Below the pieces are notes generated by a model. It ran no database searches. It was not told the DNA's origin and saw nothing but the letters and a program-made list of their open reading frames with translations. The position numbers and the translations under genes were made by a program. Of a stretch of DNA of 64,000 nucleotides, positions 45,338-56,124 are shown piece by piece (position 1 is the stretch's first letter; every line of letters begins with the position of its first letter). Source of the DNA: Periconia sp. R9002 (Eukaryota; Ascomycota; Dothideomycetes; Pleosporales; Periconiaceae); contig JAMAHW010000098.1 of the NCBI GenBank assembly GCA_023627715.1, positions 98,024 to 162,023 on the forward strand, read 5' to 3'.

Positions 45338-48010
45338 ATGCTCTCGAGCCCGCCGCGTCTACTCCCGCCCACCTCGCCCTTTCGCCCCCCATCACCTAGC
45401 ATGTCGCCCGGCGGGAGACGAAACCGCACTCATGGCACATCGGACGAGACCCAGCTCCGCCAACTGTCTCCCGAGACCACCTTGCGCGCCTTCACCCAAC
45501 AGCCCATGCCCTTCGACACCACGCGCGACGAATACAAAATCTTCGCCTGCATCCACAACCTGACTCCTGCCGAGCGAGATCTGGGCGTCCGCGTCGCCAA
45601 GGCAGCACAACGCTTGAAAAGCTGGGCCGAAGAGCTTGCACAATGGGCCTGGTCGGGCTCATTCCAACCTCCCAGCGAGCAATTCCGCGAGGAGCGGCGC
45701 AAGAGCTTGGAATTGCGCATTCGCGAGCATATCAAGGATCCCGATGCCTCCCAGATCCCCGTTCTTGATTATTGGGGCTCTATGCTGTCCGTCGAAGTGG
45801 TAGCTCATGAGGCCCGGTTGGATGAGATAAGTGAAGGTCTTATACAATTGGACGTTGAAGAGCTAAAAGAGCATGTCCTTGATATGCATCCTTCAAGCAG
45901 GTCGCGCCCATCATCAGCCGGTCTGGAGCGCAGCCACCGCGCATACACCCCCGTTGATGACTTTAGTTTTCTCATTACCCAAACCTTACTGTCTGCACTG
46001 CCTCACCATTTCTCGCTCAAAGAGCGACTGAGCACTTGGACTGCTCGCGTTACCATTCTACGTGAAGCCCCGCGCTTCCTTGAAGATTTGAAGACTACTC
46101 AAAAGGCCATGCAGCTGGGATGGAAGGCGCTCAGCGCGCCAAAAGATAACTCAGACGCTGCTTTCTTTGAGTGGAAGCAAGCAGTTGATACTATATCTGA
46201 TGTGTTACGTACCAGAACCGGTTCCCTGGGTCGGCTGTTGGATAGATGGTTGGATGCACTCGAGGGTCGGGATGACTGCTTGCCAGACGACTGGATCGAC
46301 AGATTCGAGAAGTTGGAGGATGAGTTTGCAAAATGGACACAAGATGCACATTCGAGGGCCATCTTGTTTGATATCCGGAGAAACACACCTAAGGATACTA
46401 GGATCGATTCGGGCTCAAATGTACAACGTCTGTCGCCGGAACATTCCCCAGCGAACGATGAACTATCGGTACAAAGTGCAACACAAGATCTACCGGCTTC
46501 AGAGACCTATGAGAGCGAAAAGCGCGTGCCCACCGCTTTCAGAAGCGACATTCCTCAAGTCTCCTATACCGCCCCAGACGACACTGCGGAGAAGGAGAAC
46601 ATTCCACCGGATAACTTTGACGACGAGTCCGTTTTTGAAGAGGGGGACACCGTGATTCATCATGAAGTGGAAGAGGAATTCTCAGAAGATGATCAATCGA
46701 AGCTTGATATTGACTCGTCAGTCATCATCACTACCACCGAAGAACCAGATGCTGAGAGCGTGGATCGTCCAGAAACCCCGCAATCGCGGCGTAGCAGTTT
46801 CGGCTCTATCGCTTCCGATGTGGACATGTCGTTTTCTTCTAGCCCACCTGATGCCATAGACGATTCGCCCTCGGTGAACCGAGCAGTCAGGGGCCCACGG
46901 CCCGCCCTTAATGCCGCAATGCCCAAACGTCGGATAAACAAAGAATCTGCAGATGAAGTTGTCGAAAGTGCTCCATGGCCACCCACTCAATTCTCACACA
47001 GGCCACCACATACTGCTGATGACCTCGAGAGCAAGATTTCTGACATTCTGACCACCATCCCGGCCCACATTCGACTGACAACGGGTACGGGAGCGGACGC
47101 ACGAAACTCCAAAACCGCCCGCAGAGTGAAAAGCAAAGGTAGTAAAGGTTATTTACGTGCGGAGCGTTCATTAAGCAGCATGAAATCACCTGAGCTTACT
47201 TTGTCACCTGCGAAGCACGATCCTGATGCAGCTAATGCTCTGTTAGGTCGCAGGTCGACATCCGCATTGCGTGTTGATGACATCAAACTATACCATTTGA
47301 CCCAACCAGGCAAAGACAAACCGCAGAAACTGTTCATCCGACGCGTGGGCGAGAACGGGGAACGTGTTATGGTGCGAGTGGGAGGTGGCTGGGCCGATCT
47401 TGGCGAATATCTGCGAGCATACGCTGAGCATCATGGTCGACGAACCGTCAGCAGTGAGAAATTCGAGATTCTAGGTCTGGAGATGCCAAGCCTGGATTCT
47501 CCCCCGAGCCGTCCAGGAAGTGTCATGAGCAGAGGGGATAGAGCGGGTAGCACCAATACAACGCCTGTCAAGCCTTCCGAGCCTACCGTGTCGACTGATG
47601 AACCGCCACCACCCATGCCGAATTTCACACCCGCCCAAGTGGGCATCGATGAGGCGTTGGCATCGTCCACTGGCTCCTCCAAGTCATGGCAAGGCAACGA
47701 GGTCGGGCTTGCAGGCCCCAAAGCGAGAAAACTCGACCTCAGCGAGGATAAACTGGAGTGGGTCGACAGCATGATGAAGCAAGCACGAACCGTCAGCGGA
47801 AGCACCATTCCGAGGAACGGTCCTCAACCGTCAGATCGAGCAGGCGGGAACAGCCGTAACGAAAGCCGCACCGAGAGCCGCAACGGATTGCGAAATGTGA
47901 GTCGTAACCATGGAGTCAAGAAGCAATCAAGCCAAGAGTTTGGCACGCTGGGTAAAGTAGGTGGGACGAAGCGGATCTACATGCGTGGCGGCGCGCTGAA
48001 TGAGCGCTGA
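45338..48010 (+). CDS. GAS2/GAR-domain cytoskeletal protein
   Basis: A single-exon gene for 890 residues. The first 300 residues form a helical region (CIHNLTPAERDLGVRVAKAA, LKSWAEELAQWAW and later helices). A long disordered acidic centre of Ser/Glu/Asp follows. A GAR (Gas2-related, PF02187) domain lies at about residues 648-705: KLFIRRVGENGERVMVRVGG, then WADLGEYLRAYAEHHGRR. GAR domains bind microtubules, so the protein probably links to the cytoskeleton. It lacks the CH (calponin) domain that precedes GAR in animal GAS2 proteins. The tail is basic and repeats R-N-x-S-R-N (SRNESRTESRNGLRNVSRN). Orthologs exist across filamentous ascomycetes. The start ATG fits the frame start and a C/T-rich 5' leader. 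Confidence 0.85.
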   Translation: MLSSPPRLLPPTSPFRPPSPSMSPGGRRNRTHGTSDETQLRQLSPETTLRAFTQQPMPFDTTRDEYKIFACIHNLTPAERDLGVRVAKAAQRLKSWAEELAQWAWSGSFQPPSEQFREERRKSLELRIREHIKDPDASQIPVLDYWGSMLSVEVVAHEARLDEISEGLIQLDVEELKEHVLDMHPSSRSRPSSAGLERSHRAYTPVDDFSFLITQTLLSALPHHFSLKERLSTWTARVTILREAPRFLEDLKTTQKAMQLGWKALSAPKDNSDAAFFEWKQAVDTISDVLRTRTGSLGRLLDRWLDALEGRDDCLPDDWIDRFEKLEDEFAKWTQDAHSRAILFDIRRNTPKDTRIDSGSNVQRLSPEHSPANDELSVQSATQDLPASETYESEKRVPTAFRSDIPQVSYTAPDDTAEKENIPPDNFDDESVFEEGDTVIHHEVEEEFSEDDQSKLDIDSSVIITTTEEPDAESVDRPETPQSRRSSFGSIASDVDMSFSSSPPDAIDDSPSVNRAVRGPRPALNAAMPKRRINKESADEVVESAPWPPTQFSHRPPHTADDLESKISDILTTIPAHIRLTTGTGADARNSKTARRVKSKGSKGYLRAERSLSSMKSPELTLSPAKHDPDAANALLGRRSTSALRVDDIKLYHLTQPGKDKPQKLFIRRVGENGERVMVRVGGGWADLGEYLRAYAEHHGRRTVSSEKFEILGLEMPSLDSPPSRPGSVMSRGDRAGSTNTTPVKPSEPTVSTDEPPPPMPNFTPAQVGIDEALASSTGSSKSWQGNEVGLAGPKARKLDLSEDKLEWVDSMMKQARTVSGSTIPRNGPQPSDRAGGNSRNESRTESRNGLRNVSRNHGVKKQSSQEFGTLGKVGGTKRIYMRGGALNER

Positions 48011-48872
48011 GTGGTAAGCCAGCCGGTTCTTCAAATTTCCCTCTTTTTTCTTTCTTCTTTTTCCCTTTTTCCCTTTTAGCTGTCATTATTGCTTTGTTGT
48101 TTTGCTGGATAGAACATCTGATACCCCCTTATACATATACCTTTTTTTTTCTCTGGTAGCCATTGGCACGGAAAGCTTAATTTTTTTTTAATTTGTATGA
48201 TTTTTTCTTTGGTTCTTTCCGTGTTGATACGAGAGGTTTCTCTTATATGAGATATTGCACTTCCAGTTTGTTAGGCGTGTAGATATCGTTAGCTATATAT
48301 ACCCTAACGGATCCCGCTTTTTTGTTGAGGTTTTTGTGAAATAATGGATTAGACGTCTGTGTATTTGATTTGTTTGATGAGCGTTGGTGATGAGGGTGCT
48401 GGTTGAAGTGGACGACGATTGAGTACTTGAATGTAAGGTGTTTTTTTCGGTGAAGGACTAGGAGGGTTCTATCAACAAAAACAACGATCCAAATGAGTGT
48501 AAGATGTGCATAAGGGTGGAGGCCAGTGAGATTGGACTACCTTGCCACCTCCTCCGAAACATGCGCCTCTCAGGCTCGAAGTCATGATTGTCAATGACAA
48601 GGGTGGGTGAGAACCGGTGGAGGGCATGCCACAGAATAAGGCGTTCTTGCTGCCTAGAAGTGCAGCAGCAGATACAGATGATTGATTACTGGTCACCGGA
48701 ATCGTAAGCAATTCCAACAGGGATGCAATGCAATTGTGCGACGGGTAACTAAGCCACAGTGGCACAGAGCATACCAGTTGACCTCCCAGATCATCACTAA
48801 ATCGACGAAGCAGATCATGGATTTGTGTTTAAATAGTAAACTAACTCCGGACTTCCCCACCATGATACTGGC
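48011..48872. other. Intergenic, 3' region of the GAR gene and HET promoter
   Basis: T-rich at 48030-48230 (likely 3' UTR), then a mixed region. No supportable gene. Confidence 0.5.
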
Positions 48873-51101
48873 ATGATGAATAGAACGGCAGCTCCAGTTT
48901 CGAGCGTCTACCGGGAGCGCCTACCCTATAATTCCATCCGTCTCCTCCGCATCTCCAGAACACCCACCGGAAGCCTCACAGGCACTATCGGCGTTTTCCC
49001 ACTCGCACGAGCCCCGCGCTTCTACACAGCGTCCTACACATGGGGTGAAGAGATCTACACTTCGACAATCACCATCACCAACCCACCAGGGACTCTGAAA
49101 GTGCTCCGCAATTTACTCCCCTTCCTGCGCATGGTAACGACGCACCGTGACTTCAACGACGAGCAATGGTGGTGGATCGACTCGCTATGCATCAACCAAG
49201 ACGACATCGAGGAGAGAGGAGCTCAAGTGGACCTCATGGCCGACATCTACAAGGCCTCGCGCAGCGTCATTGTCTGGCTAGGAGAAACCATCGAAGGAGA
49301 AAACGACTGCACCCTCGCCATCGAGTTCCTCCACCACCTCAGCACCGTGCTCAATCGCGACCCTCAAACCGAGCGCGAAAAGGCTCAATACGAGATCATC
49401 CGCAGTAACCTCTGGCATCCCGATCTCCTTCCACAATGGAAATCCCTATCAGACCTCTTGGCGCGCAAATGGTTCTTTCGCGTGTGGACGCTCCAAGAAT
49501 TCGCCCTCCCCACCCGCGGCCGTCTCTGCTGCGGCACCCAAAGCATCAACCGGAGCACTTTCAAAAGCGCACTCTACAACATCTACCGGACCGGCATGAC
49601 TCATATTGGCACCGGCGTCATGTACGATCTCATTCCGCGCCCTCTCTTCAGCGCGGCGTTTAACCGCAGGAGGGTGCAGCAGTTATACGGGAGTCCGAAT
49701 CCACGTCCCCAACACAATCACACGATGATGGCCAGGGATATGAGTCTCGTGGCTGCACTGGCGTATATGGGCAACGCTGAGGCGAAAGACGCCCGGGATC
49801 GCGTGTTCTCTGTCCGTGGGTTGATCGCGGAAAGGGATCGCAAGATGTTGGGGAAGCCTGAGTATACGACGGATGTGTCGGTGCTGTTCAGGAGGCTCGT
49901 GGTGCGGTTTTTCAGAGAGTATCACAGCTTGGACATCATTTGTTTTGCGCACATTTTTACGAGGTTCGCGACTGCGGCTCCGACTTTTCCCTCTGCGTCC
50001 TCTTCGTCACCAGAACAACATCCCCCACTCCCCTCCTGGACCCCCGACTGGCGCATCCCCGTCCCCTCTATAAGCCCCGTCCCGCTCATGGCAAGCCAAA
50101 GCGGCAACCCGCATGTTGGGAACTTCCGCCCCTTACACGCCTCCATCTGGACGACCTCCTACGACGCGTCTGGCCAGCGCCTGCGCGAGCAAGCTATCAC
50201 CAAGGTAACCTTCGACGATCTTACCGAACTGAGGTGCTGGGGTGTGGAGCTGTGTCGGATCGAGCAGCTGGGGTCGTTAGAAGGGTGCGAGACGCGGTGC
50301 ACGAGTTATGAATGTGAGAGGGAAGGCGGGCATCGTATGTTGAGGGTGGCCAACGAAGACAGACGAGGAGTTGGCATTGACGAAGACGACGCTGCTGAGA
50401 CGATCCAAGCCCTAACCCGCTGTCTCACCCTCAACCGGAAAGACAAGTACTTCTGCCACACCGCTCCCGCGCACTACGCTACAGACTTTATCTCTCTATC
50501 TCGCAAAGCCTTGGACGCCTCACGAAACTCCCCCTTCCCCCCTGAGACGGGCGACCCCACGTTCGCAGTGTGGTTCGACGCGAACCGCACGTTTCGTCTC
50601 GGGAACGAGGGCAAGACTCTCGAATCGCTCATCGGCACCGTCATCGTCCCGTCTTCTTCCCTTTCGTCTGGCTGGGTCACGCTCGGCAATCGTTCCTCTT
50701 CCACCTTCCAAAATCCTAGACAGTTTGATTCGTTCGACGAAGAGGATCCCAACAACGACGAAGAGGAAAATAAAGCCGACACATTCCTGTCTCGCTTCAC
50801 GGATACCATTGTCAAGAAATCGCGGCGTGTCTTCGTAGGACGTCATCACCATCATCGTCGAGAAGGTCGAAGAGGGGCAGGGGGAATTGTCCTTGGCATG
50901 GCACCGTGTCGAGCGCGGATCGGAGACGTGGTTGTTGTGCTGGGGGGATGTAGGGTGCCGCTTGTTTTGCGAAAGAAGGATGTGGGAGAGAGGGAGAGGG
51001 AGGGGAAGTGGGAGCTTGTTGGCGAGGCGTATGTTGATGGGTTTATGAACGGCGAGGTGGAGGGGTTGGGAGTTGGGGGGCGGGAGTTTGTGATTGTGTA
51101 G
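48873..51101 (+). CDS. Second HET-domain protein
   Basis: A single-exon gene for 742 residues. HET motifs: FYTASYTWGEE at residues 50-60, WIDSLCINQDD at 101-111 and VIVWLGE at 132-138, followed by FFRVWTLQEFALP. The later DARDRVFSVRGLI segment is the family's post-HET block. The C-terminal part has an acidic insertion (DEEDPNNDEEENKAD) and a His-rich run, then GDVVVVLGG and a late LVGEAYVDGF strand. Like the HET gene at 29683, it has no repeat domain. The two are diverged paralogs and share little outside the HET blocks. The motifs are intact. It is convergent with the GH27 gene, with only 180 bp between stops. The role in incompatibility is inferred from the family. Confidence 0.9.
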   Translation: MMNRTAAPVSSVYRERLPYNSIRLLRISRTPTGSLTGTIGVFPLARAPRFYTASYTWGEEIYTSTITITNPPGTLKVLRNLLPFLRMVTTHRDFNDEQWWWIDSLCINQDDIEERGAQVDLMADIYKASRSVIVWLGETIEGENDCTLAIEFLHHLSTVLNRDPQTEREKAQYEIIRSNLWHPDLLPQWKSLSDLLARKWFFRVWTLQEFALPTRGRLCCGTQSINRSTFKSALYNIYRTGMTHIGTGVMYDLIPRPLFSAAFNRRRVQQLYGSPNPRPQHNHTMMARDMSLVAALAYMGNAEAKDARDRVFSVRGLIAERDRKMLGKPEYTTDVSVLFRRLVVRFFREYHSLDIICFAHIFTRFATAAPTFPSASSSSPEQHPPLPSWTPDWRIPVPSISPVPLMASQSGNPHVGNFRPLHASIWTTSYDASGQRLREQAITKVTFDDLTELRCWGVELCRIEQLGSLEGCETRCTSYECEREGGHRMLRVANEDRRGVGIDEDDAAETIQALTRCLTLNRKDKYFCHTAPAHYATDFISLSRKALDASRNSPFPPETGDPTFAVWFDANRTFRLGNEGKTLESLIGTVIVPSSSLSSGWVTLGNRSSSTFQNPRQFDSFDEEDPNNDEEENKADTFLSRFTDTIVKKSRRVFVGRHHHHRREGRRGAGGIVLGMAPCRARIGDVVVVLGGCRVPLVLRKKDVGEREREGKWELVGEAYVDGFMNGEVEGLGVGGREFVIV

Positions 51102-51281
51102 GTTCGGGTGTGGATGGGTGTTGGTTTGATAAAGAGAAGCCATTCTTCAAGTAGGATATCAAATCAGCACGATGATGACACAAAAGAACTATTGTCGAAA
51201 CAAAACACCGAAACGTCTCGTTTCCTGTCTACCACCTACATACCTTCCCCAACTCCCCATCCCATCCCCCCCCCACCCATC

Positions 51282-52730
51282 TCAACACCCAACGTTACAC
51301 GCCACCTGCTCGACCCGATACACCTTCGCTTCATGACTCCTCACCTCGACCGTAAACGGGATATCATACGGACCCCTATCCTGCGCCTTCCACAGATCCC
51401 TCAACTTATACACATCCCACGGCACCGTCAAATGTTCGCGCATACTCACCGTAATCATAGCCGTCGCACCACTCCTATTCAACAACGCAATCGCCATAGC
51501 ACCCCCCTTCAACGCCTTTGCGTAGATCTGCGTGCTATTATCCGGCGCCGACCACTGCAGGAACATCGGCGCGCCGAGGGGGTCCTGATTAACAGCAATG
51601 ATTTCCTTGTTGGAGAGCGTAGCAAGGTTATATTCCGACAACTTGCTCACGTCCGCGCCGATGAGCAGCGGACTCGCGGCCAGCGCCCACAGCGAGAAGT
51701 GCGTGCGGTACTCGATATCCGACAACCCCGTGCCGACGAGTTGTTTACTCTCGCCGTTAAGCCCGACGATGAGCATGTCGTAGTCGTTCCAGTGGCCGGG
51801 GCCCGTGTACTGCGCGACGTCGTTGCCGCGGTCGACCATGTCGAGCACGTCGAAGTAGTACTTCTCGCGGTTGCCGATGACGTTGAAGTCGTCGGATATG
51901 TCTTGTCCGATGCGCCATTGGTTGGCGCCTTCCTCGGCCGCCCACTCCCACACGCTGGACCACCCGCAGTGGCAGGCGTGGAAGACGATGGAGCGGTTGG
52001 TGGAGAGGAGTGCGGTCGACATGTCGAGCATTACTTGTTGGACTTCGGATTGTGGGGCGGTGCTGTGTGTGTTTGGTGTTAGTTGGGACGGACGTATGGA
52101 CTCTCATCATCAACACTTTTGAAAGAGAAGAGTGGGGGGGGGGAATGGAGAAAGAGGGAGATGGAGCACATACGCATGCGAACAACAACTATCATACTTC
52201 AAATGATCCACCCCCCACCCCGCAAAAACCCTCGCATCCTCCCCCTCATGCCCCATACTCCCCGTGTATCCCGCACACGTATCCACCCCCGGCCCACTAT
52301 AAATCCCCAACTTAAACCCCTTCGCATGCGCGTAGTCCGCAACGCCCTTGATCCCATTCGGGAACTTCACGGGGTCGGGCTCGAGCGGGTGTTCTTCGCG
52401 GGATCCCTTGTACCGCTGCCACCCGTCGTCGATGTTGATGTAGATGTAGCCCGCGTCGCGGAGTCCGAGACGCTCGATGGCGTCAATGGTGTGGAGGATG
52501 ATGGTTTCGTTTATGTCGGGCCCGTAGTTGTTCCAGGAGGACCAGCCCATTGGGGGTGTCAAGGCGAGGTGGTTGGTGAGGTTTACGGTGCCGCCGTAGT
52601 GGGTGACGTTCCAGGGGGTGGGGGTTGGGAGGGGGATGGAGGAGGTGGTGGTGTTTGCGCGGAAGAGTTGGGCGGTGGTTGTTGTGACGAACAGCAGTAT
52701 CGCTGCTGCTGTTGCGGAGAGGATTGCCAT
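51282..52730 (-). CDS. Secreted GH27 alpha-galactosidase
   Basis: A 445-residue glycoside hydrolase family 27 enzyme that removes terminal alpha-galactose from galactomannan and raffinose-type sugars. Exons are 52730-52174 and 52062-51282. Residues 1-20 are a signal peptide, followed by a Thr/Pro-rich linker to about residue 50. Family signatures: LTPPMGWSSWNNYGP, YIYINIDDGWQ, FKLGIYSGPGVDTCAG, and LKYDSCC with the nucleophile Asp180. RIGQDISDDF gives the acid/base Asp240, then GHWNDYDML, HFSLWALAASPLLIGAD and VNQDPLGAP. Both catalytic aspartates are present and length is normal. The C-terminal beta domain closes with RVEQVACNVGC. Many plant-biomass fungi secrete such enzymes. Confidence 0.94.
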
Positions 52731-53611
52731 TTTTAGAGTTCTTTTCTCTTCTCTTCAATTGAATCGCCTCTTCTTGTTCTTGTTTCCTTGTCTAGTAACG
52801 AGCGAACAACAATCATCAATCGACTCCCCAAAAGACAAACAATTCAAAAGTCTCGAAGAACCACCCCAAATAAAAGAAAGGAATAAAAGCAAAACCATTC
52901 CAACTTTAATCCACACAACCGTCCGTATATGAATCAATCCCCCCTTCCCCCCTGCGTCCTTCATAGCGTTGCCAAAAAATTCCAATAACCCGCACATATT
53001 TACCCCGACACGAGCGGCCATAGAAAAGGGTAGGTACATAGTTCGTATATTGATGAGTCGTGATTTGATTAGCCAAATATGTGGGGTAAGGGTTTATTAA
53101 TGGCTATATGCGCGCCGGACCGCGCGGTTTTGTGGCAGGGAGGGGGGATGCAGGGGGCAAGAGGAGGGTGGATGGATGGATGGATGGATTTCCTGAGAGG
53201 GTAATTGTTCCCCTGCGACATGCTTTGGGGGAAGGGGTGGCTTGTTGCAGTATGTGATTGTGGAGAAGACTAAATAGAGGAATACGGATTTTTCGGTTTT
53301 AGGGGTGTGGTTTTTCTCTGGTTTGGACACTCTTCATGATGGACGGGGCGCTTGGACGCAATTCTAGCGGTAATTGTTGGTGATTGTGAAGGTTTGTTTT
53401 CGAACAAGTATGCGACTTTCTATTAACTCCTAGAAATGCCTACACTTGAAATAAAACAGATTGCCACTTCTAGGTCTTCCGGTATGACTCCTCATGCCGC
53501 GAAAATGAGTACACCAAAAATGCATCAATCATAACACATTAAATCATGCGACGTATCCCACCATCCAGTCTCTCACCAGCTCGTCGATCCTACCCTAACC
53601 CTCCCAATCCA
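52731..53611. other. Intergenic, with a short microsatellite
   Basis: Promoter side of the GH27 gene and 3' flank of the MFS gene. A GGAT repeat lies at about 53168-53188. Pyrimidine tracts occur near 52750. No gene is supported. Confidence 0.5.
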
Positions 53612-55232
53612 TCAAGCCGCCCTCGTGAACTGACTGCCCTGCCTCAACCGCTCCCCCTTCCACAAAATCATTACCGGGATCACCGCAAGCACCAGACTCG
53701 CAATCCCCAACCATGTAAACGCACCACCCCAGCCTAAGCGGTCGACCAACGGCTCAACCGTAAGCGGCAAAAACGTCCCCGCAAGACACCGTAGCACAAT
53801 GACACCCGTCATAGCGCTAGCCGCAAACTCGCCAAATGCATCGACGACATATGCCGAGACGGGAACGATGGTGAGGAGGAGCGTGAAGCCGAGCAGTGCG
53901 ACGCAGAAGAGCAAGATAGGGACGGGGAGGTGGAACGCAGCGACCCACCCATAAATCATGATGGCAGCGGGGAGGAGGATGCCGCCGATAATCGTGAGTG
54001 GGAGGCGGTACTCGGGATTTGGGGATGTCGTTAGGGAGTTCGTGTGCGGTTTGGAACGGTTGTGGAGGTAGATGGATATTTTGTCCAGACTGACGTTACA
54101 GAGGAGGACGCCTAGGAGGGATCCCACGCCTGAGGAAAGAGTTAGTTGTTGGGTATTTTGGGGGAGGCGAGGAATAGCTTACTGAAAGACATGAACGCCG
54201 TGCCGGTTTGGGCCGGAGTAAACTTATAGATATCGGTCAAAATTACTGGAAGCGAAATCGACATGACATAAAAGTACGAGAAAGAGATGGATGCAAACAA
54301 AGAGAGAAGCATCAGGACGCTGGAGCCGAACAAAACCGAAAAGGGCCTCGTGATGGCATGGCAGAGTTTCTTGAAGCTGGACTGCGATCTCTTCTCCTTG
54401 AGGCATGGCTCAAACCCATCTACTTCCCGCGATAGCTTGAGAGCGCGCTTCTTCAGGATAGAAGTGCTGTATGTCTCACGGAAGCACGTAAGAAAGAGGA
54501 TCTCGCAGCAAGCGGCAATTCCGGCCGAGATGTACAGGATGAACCTCCATCCTAGGGTCTGCGCAATTGTTCCACCGATGGCCGGTCCGATGGCGCCTCC
54601 GATGAGTGGAGCTAGCATGATCAGACTCATTGCGCTGCCCCTCTGTTCACTTTCGAACATGTCTCCGATGATGGCGGGATTGAGGACGTTGGATGTCACC
54701 GTGAGGCCTGTGAGCATTCTGAAAATGATGAGGAGATGGGCATTGGCGCTAGACGCCGCTAGCAGCGTGAAGAGGACGAAGAGTGTATTGCAGACATTGA
54801 CGATGGGGTAGCGACCGGACAATTCGGAAAGTGGAGCAATCAACAAAGGACCTGCCGCTTCTCCCAGTTCCCAGATGGTGACGAGGAGTGCACTTGTAGA
54901 GCTCGTGGAGTCGTCTGGGCCGGAGAGCTCGCTTACAATGTGAGTTGCTACAGGGACTACCCCGATGCAGGTGAAAGTTCTACATTTTTTTTTTCAGCAA
55001 AGATTCATTGCGATTGAACAAAGCTGGCGACTTACACTGTAAAGGCCATGCACGCAAGGAGCAAGACGATGCACCACTTGAACTTCTTAGTCCATTGTCT
55101 AGGATCCTCTGGGTCACCGATTTCGAATTCAACCGTCTCTGCGGTGCCATAATGTCTGACTGAGATCACGTCTTCGGGCTCCTCCAGGATTGGTCGAAGC
55201 AAGGGCTGTTGCTCGTCGGCGACAGCGTTCAT
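53612..55232 (-). CDS. MFS transporter, DHA1-type
   Basis: A 503-residue major facilitator from exons 55232-55036, 54979-54183 and 54129-53612. About 12 hydrophobic segments are visible. A 45-residue acidic cytosolic N-terminus is followed by WCIVLLLACMAFTV. The loop after helix 2 carries the motif-A-like PLSELSGRYP. The family stretch NPAIIGDMFESEQRGSAMS and PLIGGAIGPAIGGTIAQTLG in helix 5 (motif C-like) mark the DHA1 drug/proton-antiporter group. A cytosolic loop separates the two halves. The C-terminal half carries FTPAQTGTAFMSF and LGFTLLLTIVPVSAYVVDAFG. The ATG lies at residue 11 of a longer non-ATG frame. Substrate cannot be predicted. Confidence 0.88.
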
Positions 55233-56124
55233 TGCGAGACGTTTTACGTCGCTCCGACCCAACTAGTCCGAGAAAAAGAAGGAAGAAGAGAAAGCCAGAT
55301 CCAAAGATTGCAAAGGGGAGAAAAGGCAGCGTTTTATCCAGCTAGCTGACTGACTTATAAATCTTGAAAGTGGGGAGCGGTGTAAATGGAAGCACGCCAC
55401 CCCACAGTTAGTGGATGTGTCACTGTGTATACCTAGCTGTAATGCAGGGTGCGCTAGCTGTAAATGGTTCTACCCCAATCCTTTGGATGTCGCATATTGC
55501 CTCGAACAAGACGTGCATGGGATAAGGGACCGGACATACGAAGTCCAGAGCTGAGGCTATGGAAGCCAAGGAGAGGATCGGCATTCGTATAATACCCTTT
55601 CTCTTCTGTAAGATGATGGCTCCAGCAAATTTTTTCTGTCTTGACTTGCTCGCGCATTGCATATTCCGACGTTAACCGGACTTCTCCAGTCGTTCATCCG
55701 GACAAACGTATATCAGACGAGAAGCTTCGACGCTGCTATAATGTGTTTGATATGCAGATATCTATGTTTACAAACCAATATTAGCCACATTTCTTCAGCT
55801 CTTGCTCGATTCTCACGCATTGCTTGCTGTGTAGTCACAGCATAGCAGCCATACCCTATATATCCAAGAATCGAGCAGTATTGATAAGCGTTTCTGAGAA
55901 ATTAAACTGATTGCCAGAGAAGAATAGTACGAGGACAGGGTCTGCATAGCACGTTAAGTGCCGAGTATGATACAAATATGTACAAGGAAAGGGGAGGGGG
56001 AATGGAAATGTTTCTCGGTAGAACGCCGGCAAAACTGTGGCAGGCGTGCATCCCAATGAGCTCCAGCTTCCACGTTGATGTCGCCAGACACAATTCCACC
56101 CCTCCGCCTCAACACCCGCACACG
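55233..56124. other. Intergenic, divergent promoter region
   Basis: Separates the MFS (minus) and CHS5 (plus) starts. A TTTATAAG-type element near 55354-55361 on the minus strand could serve the MFS gene. No other gene is supported. Confidence 0.5.

Noticed and set aside
51108..52082. 324-codon plus-strand frame
   Set aside because: Antisense of the GH27 gene, rich in Arg/His/Pro as expected for a shadow.
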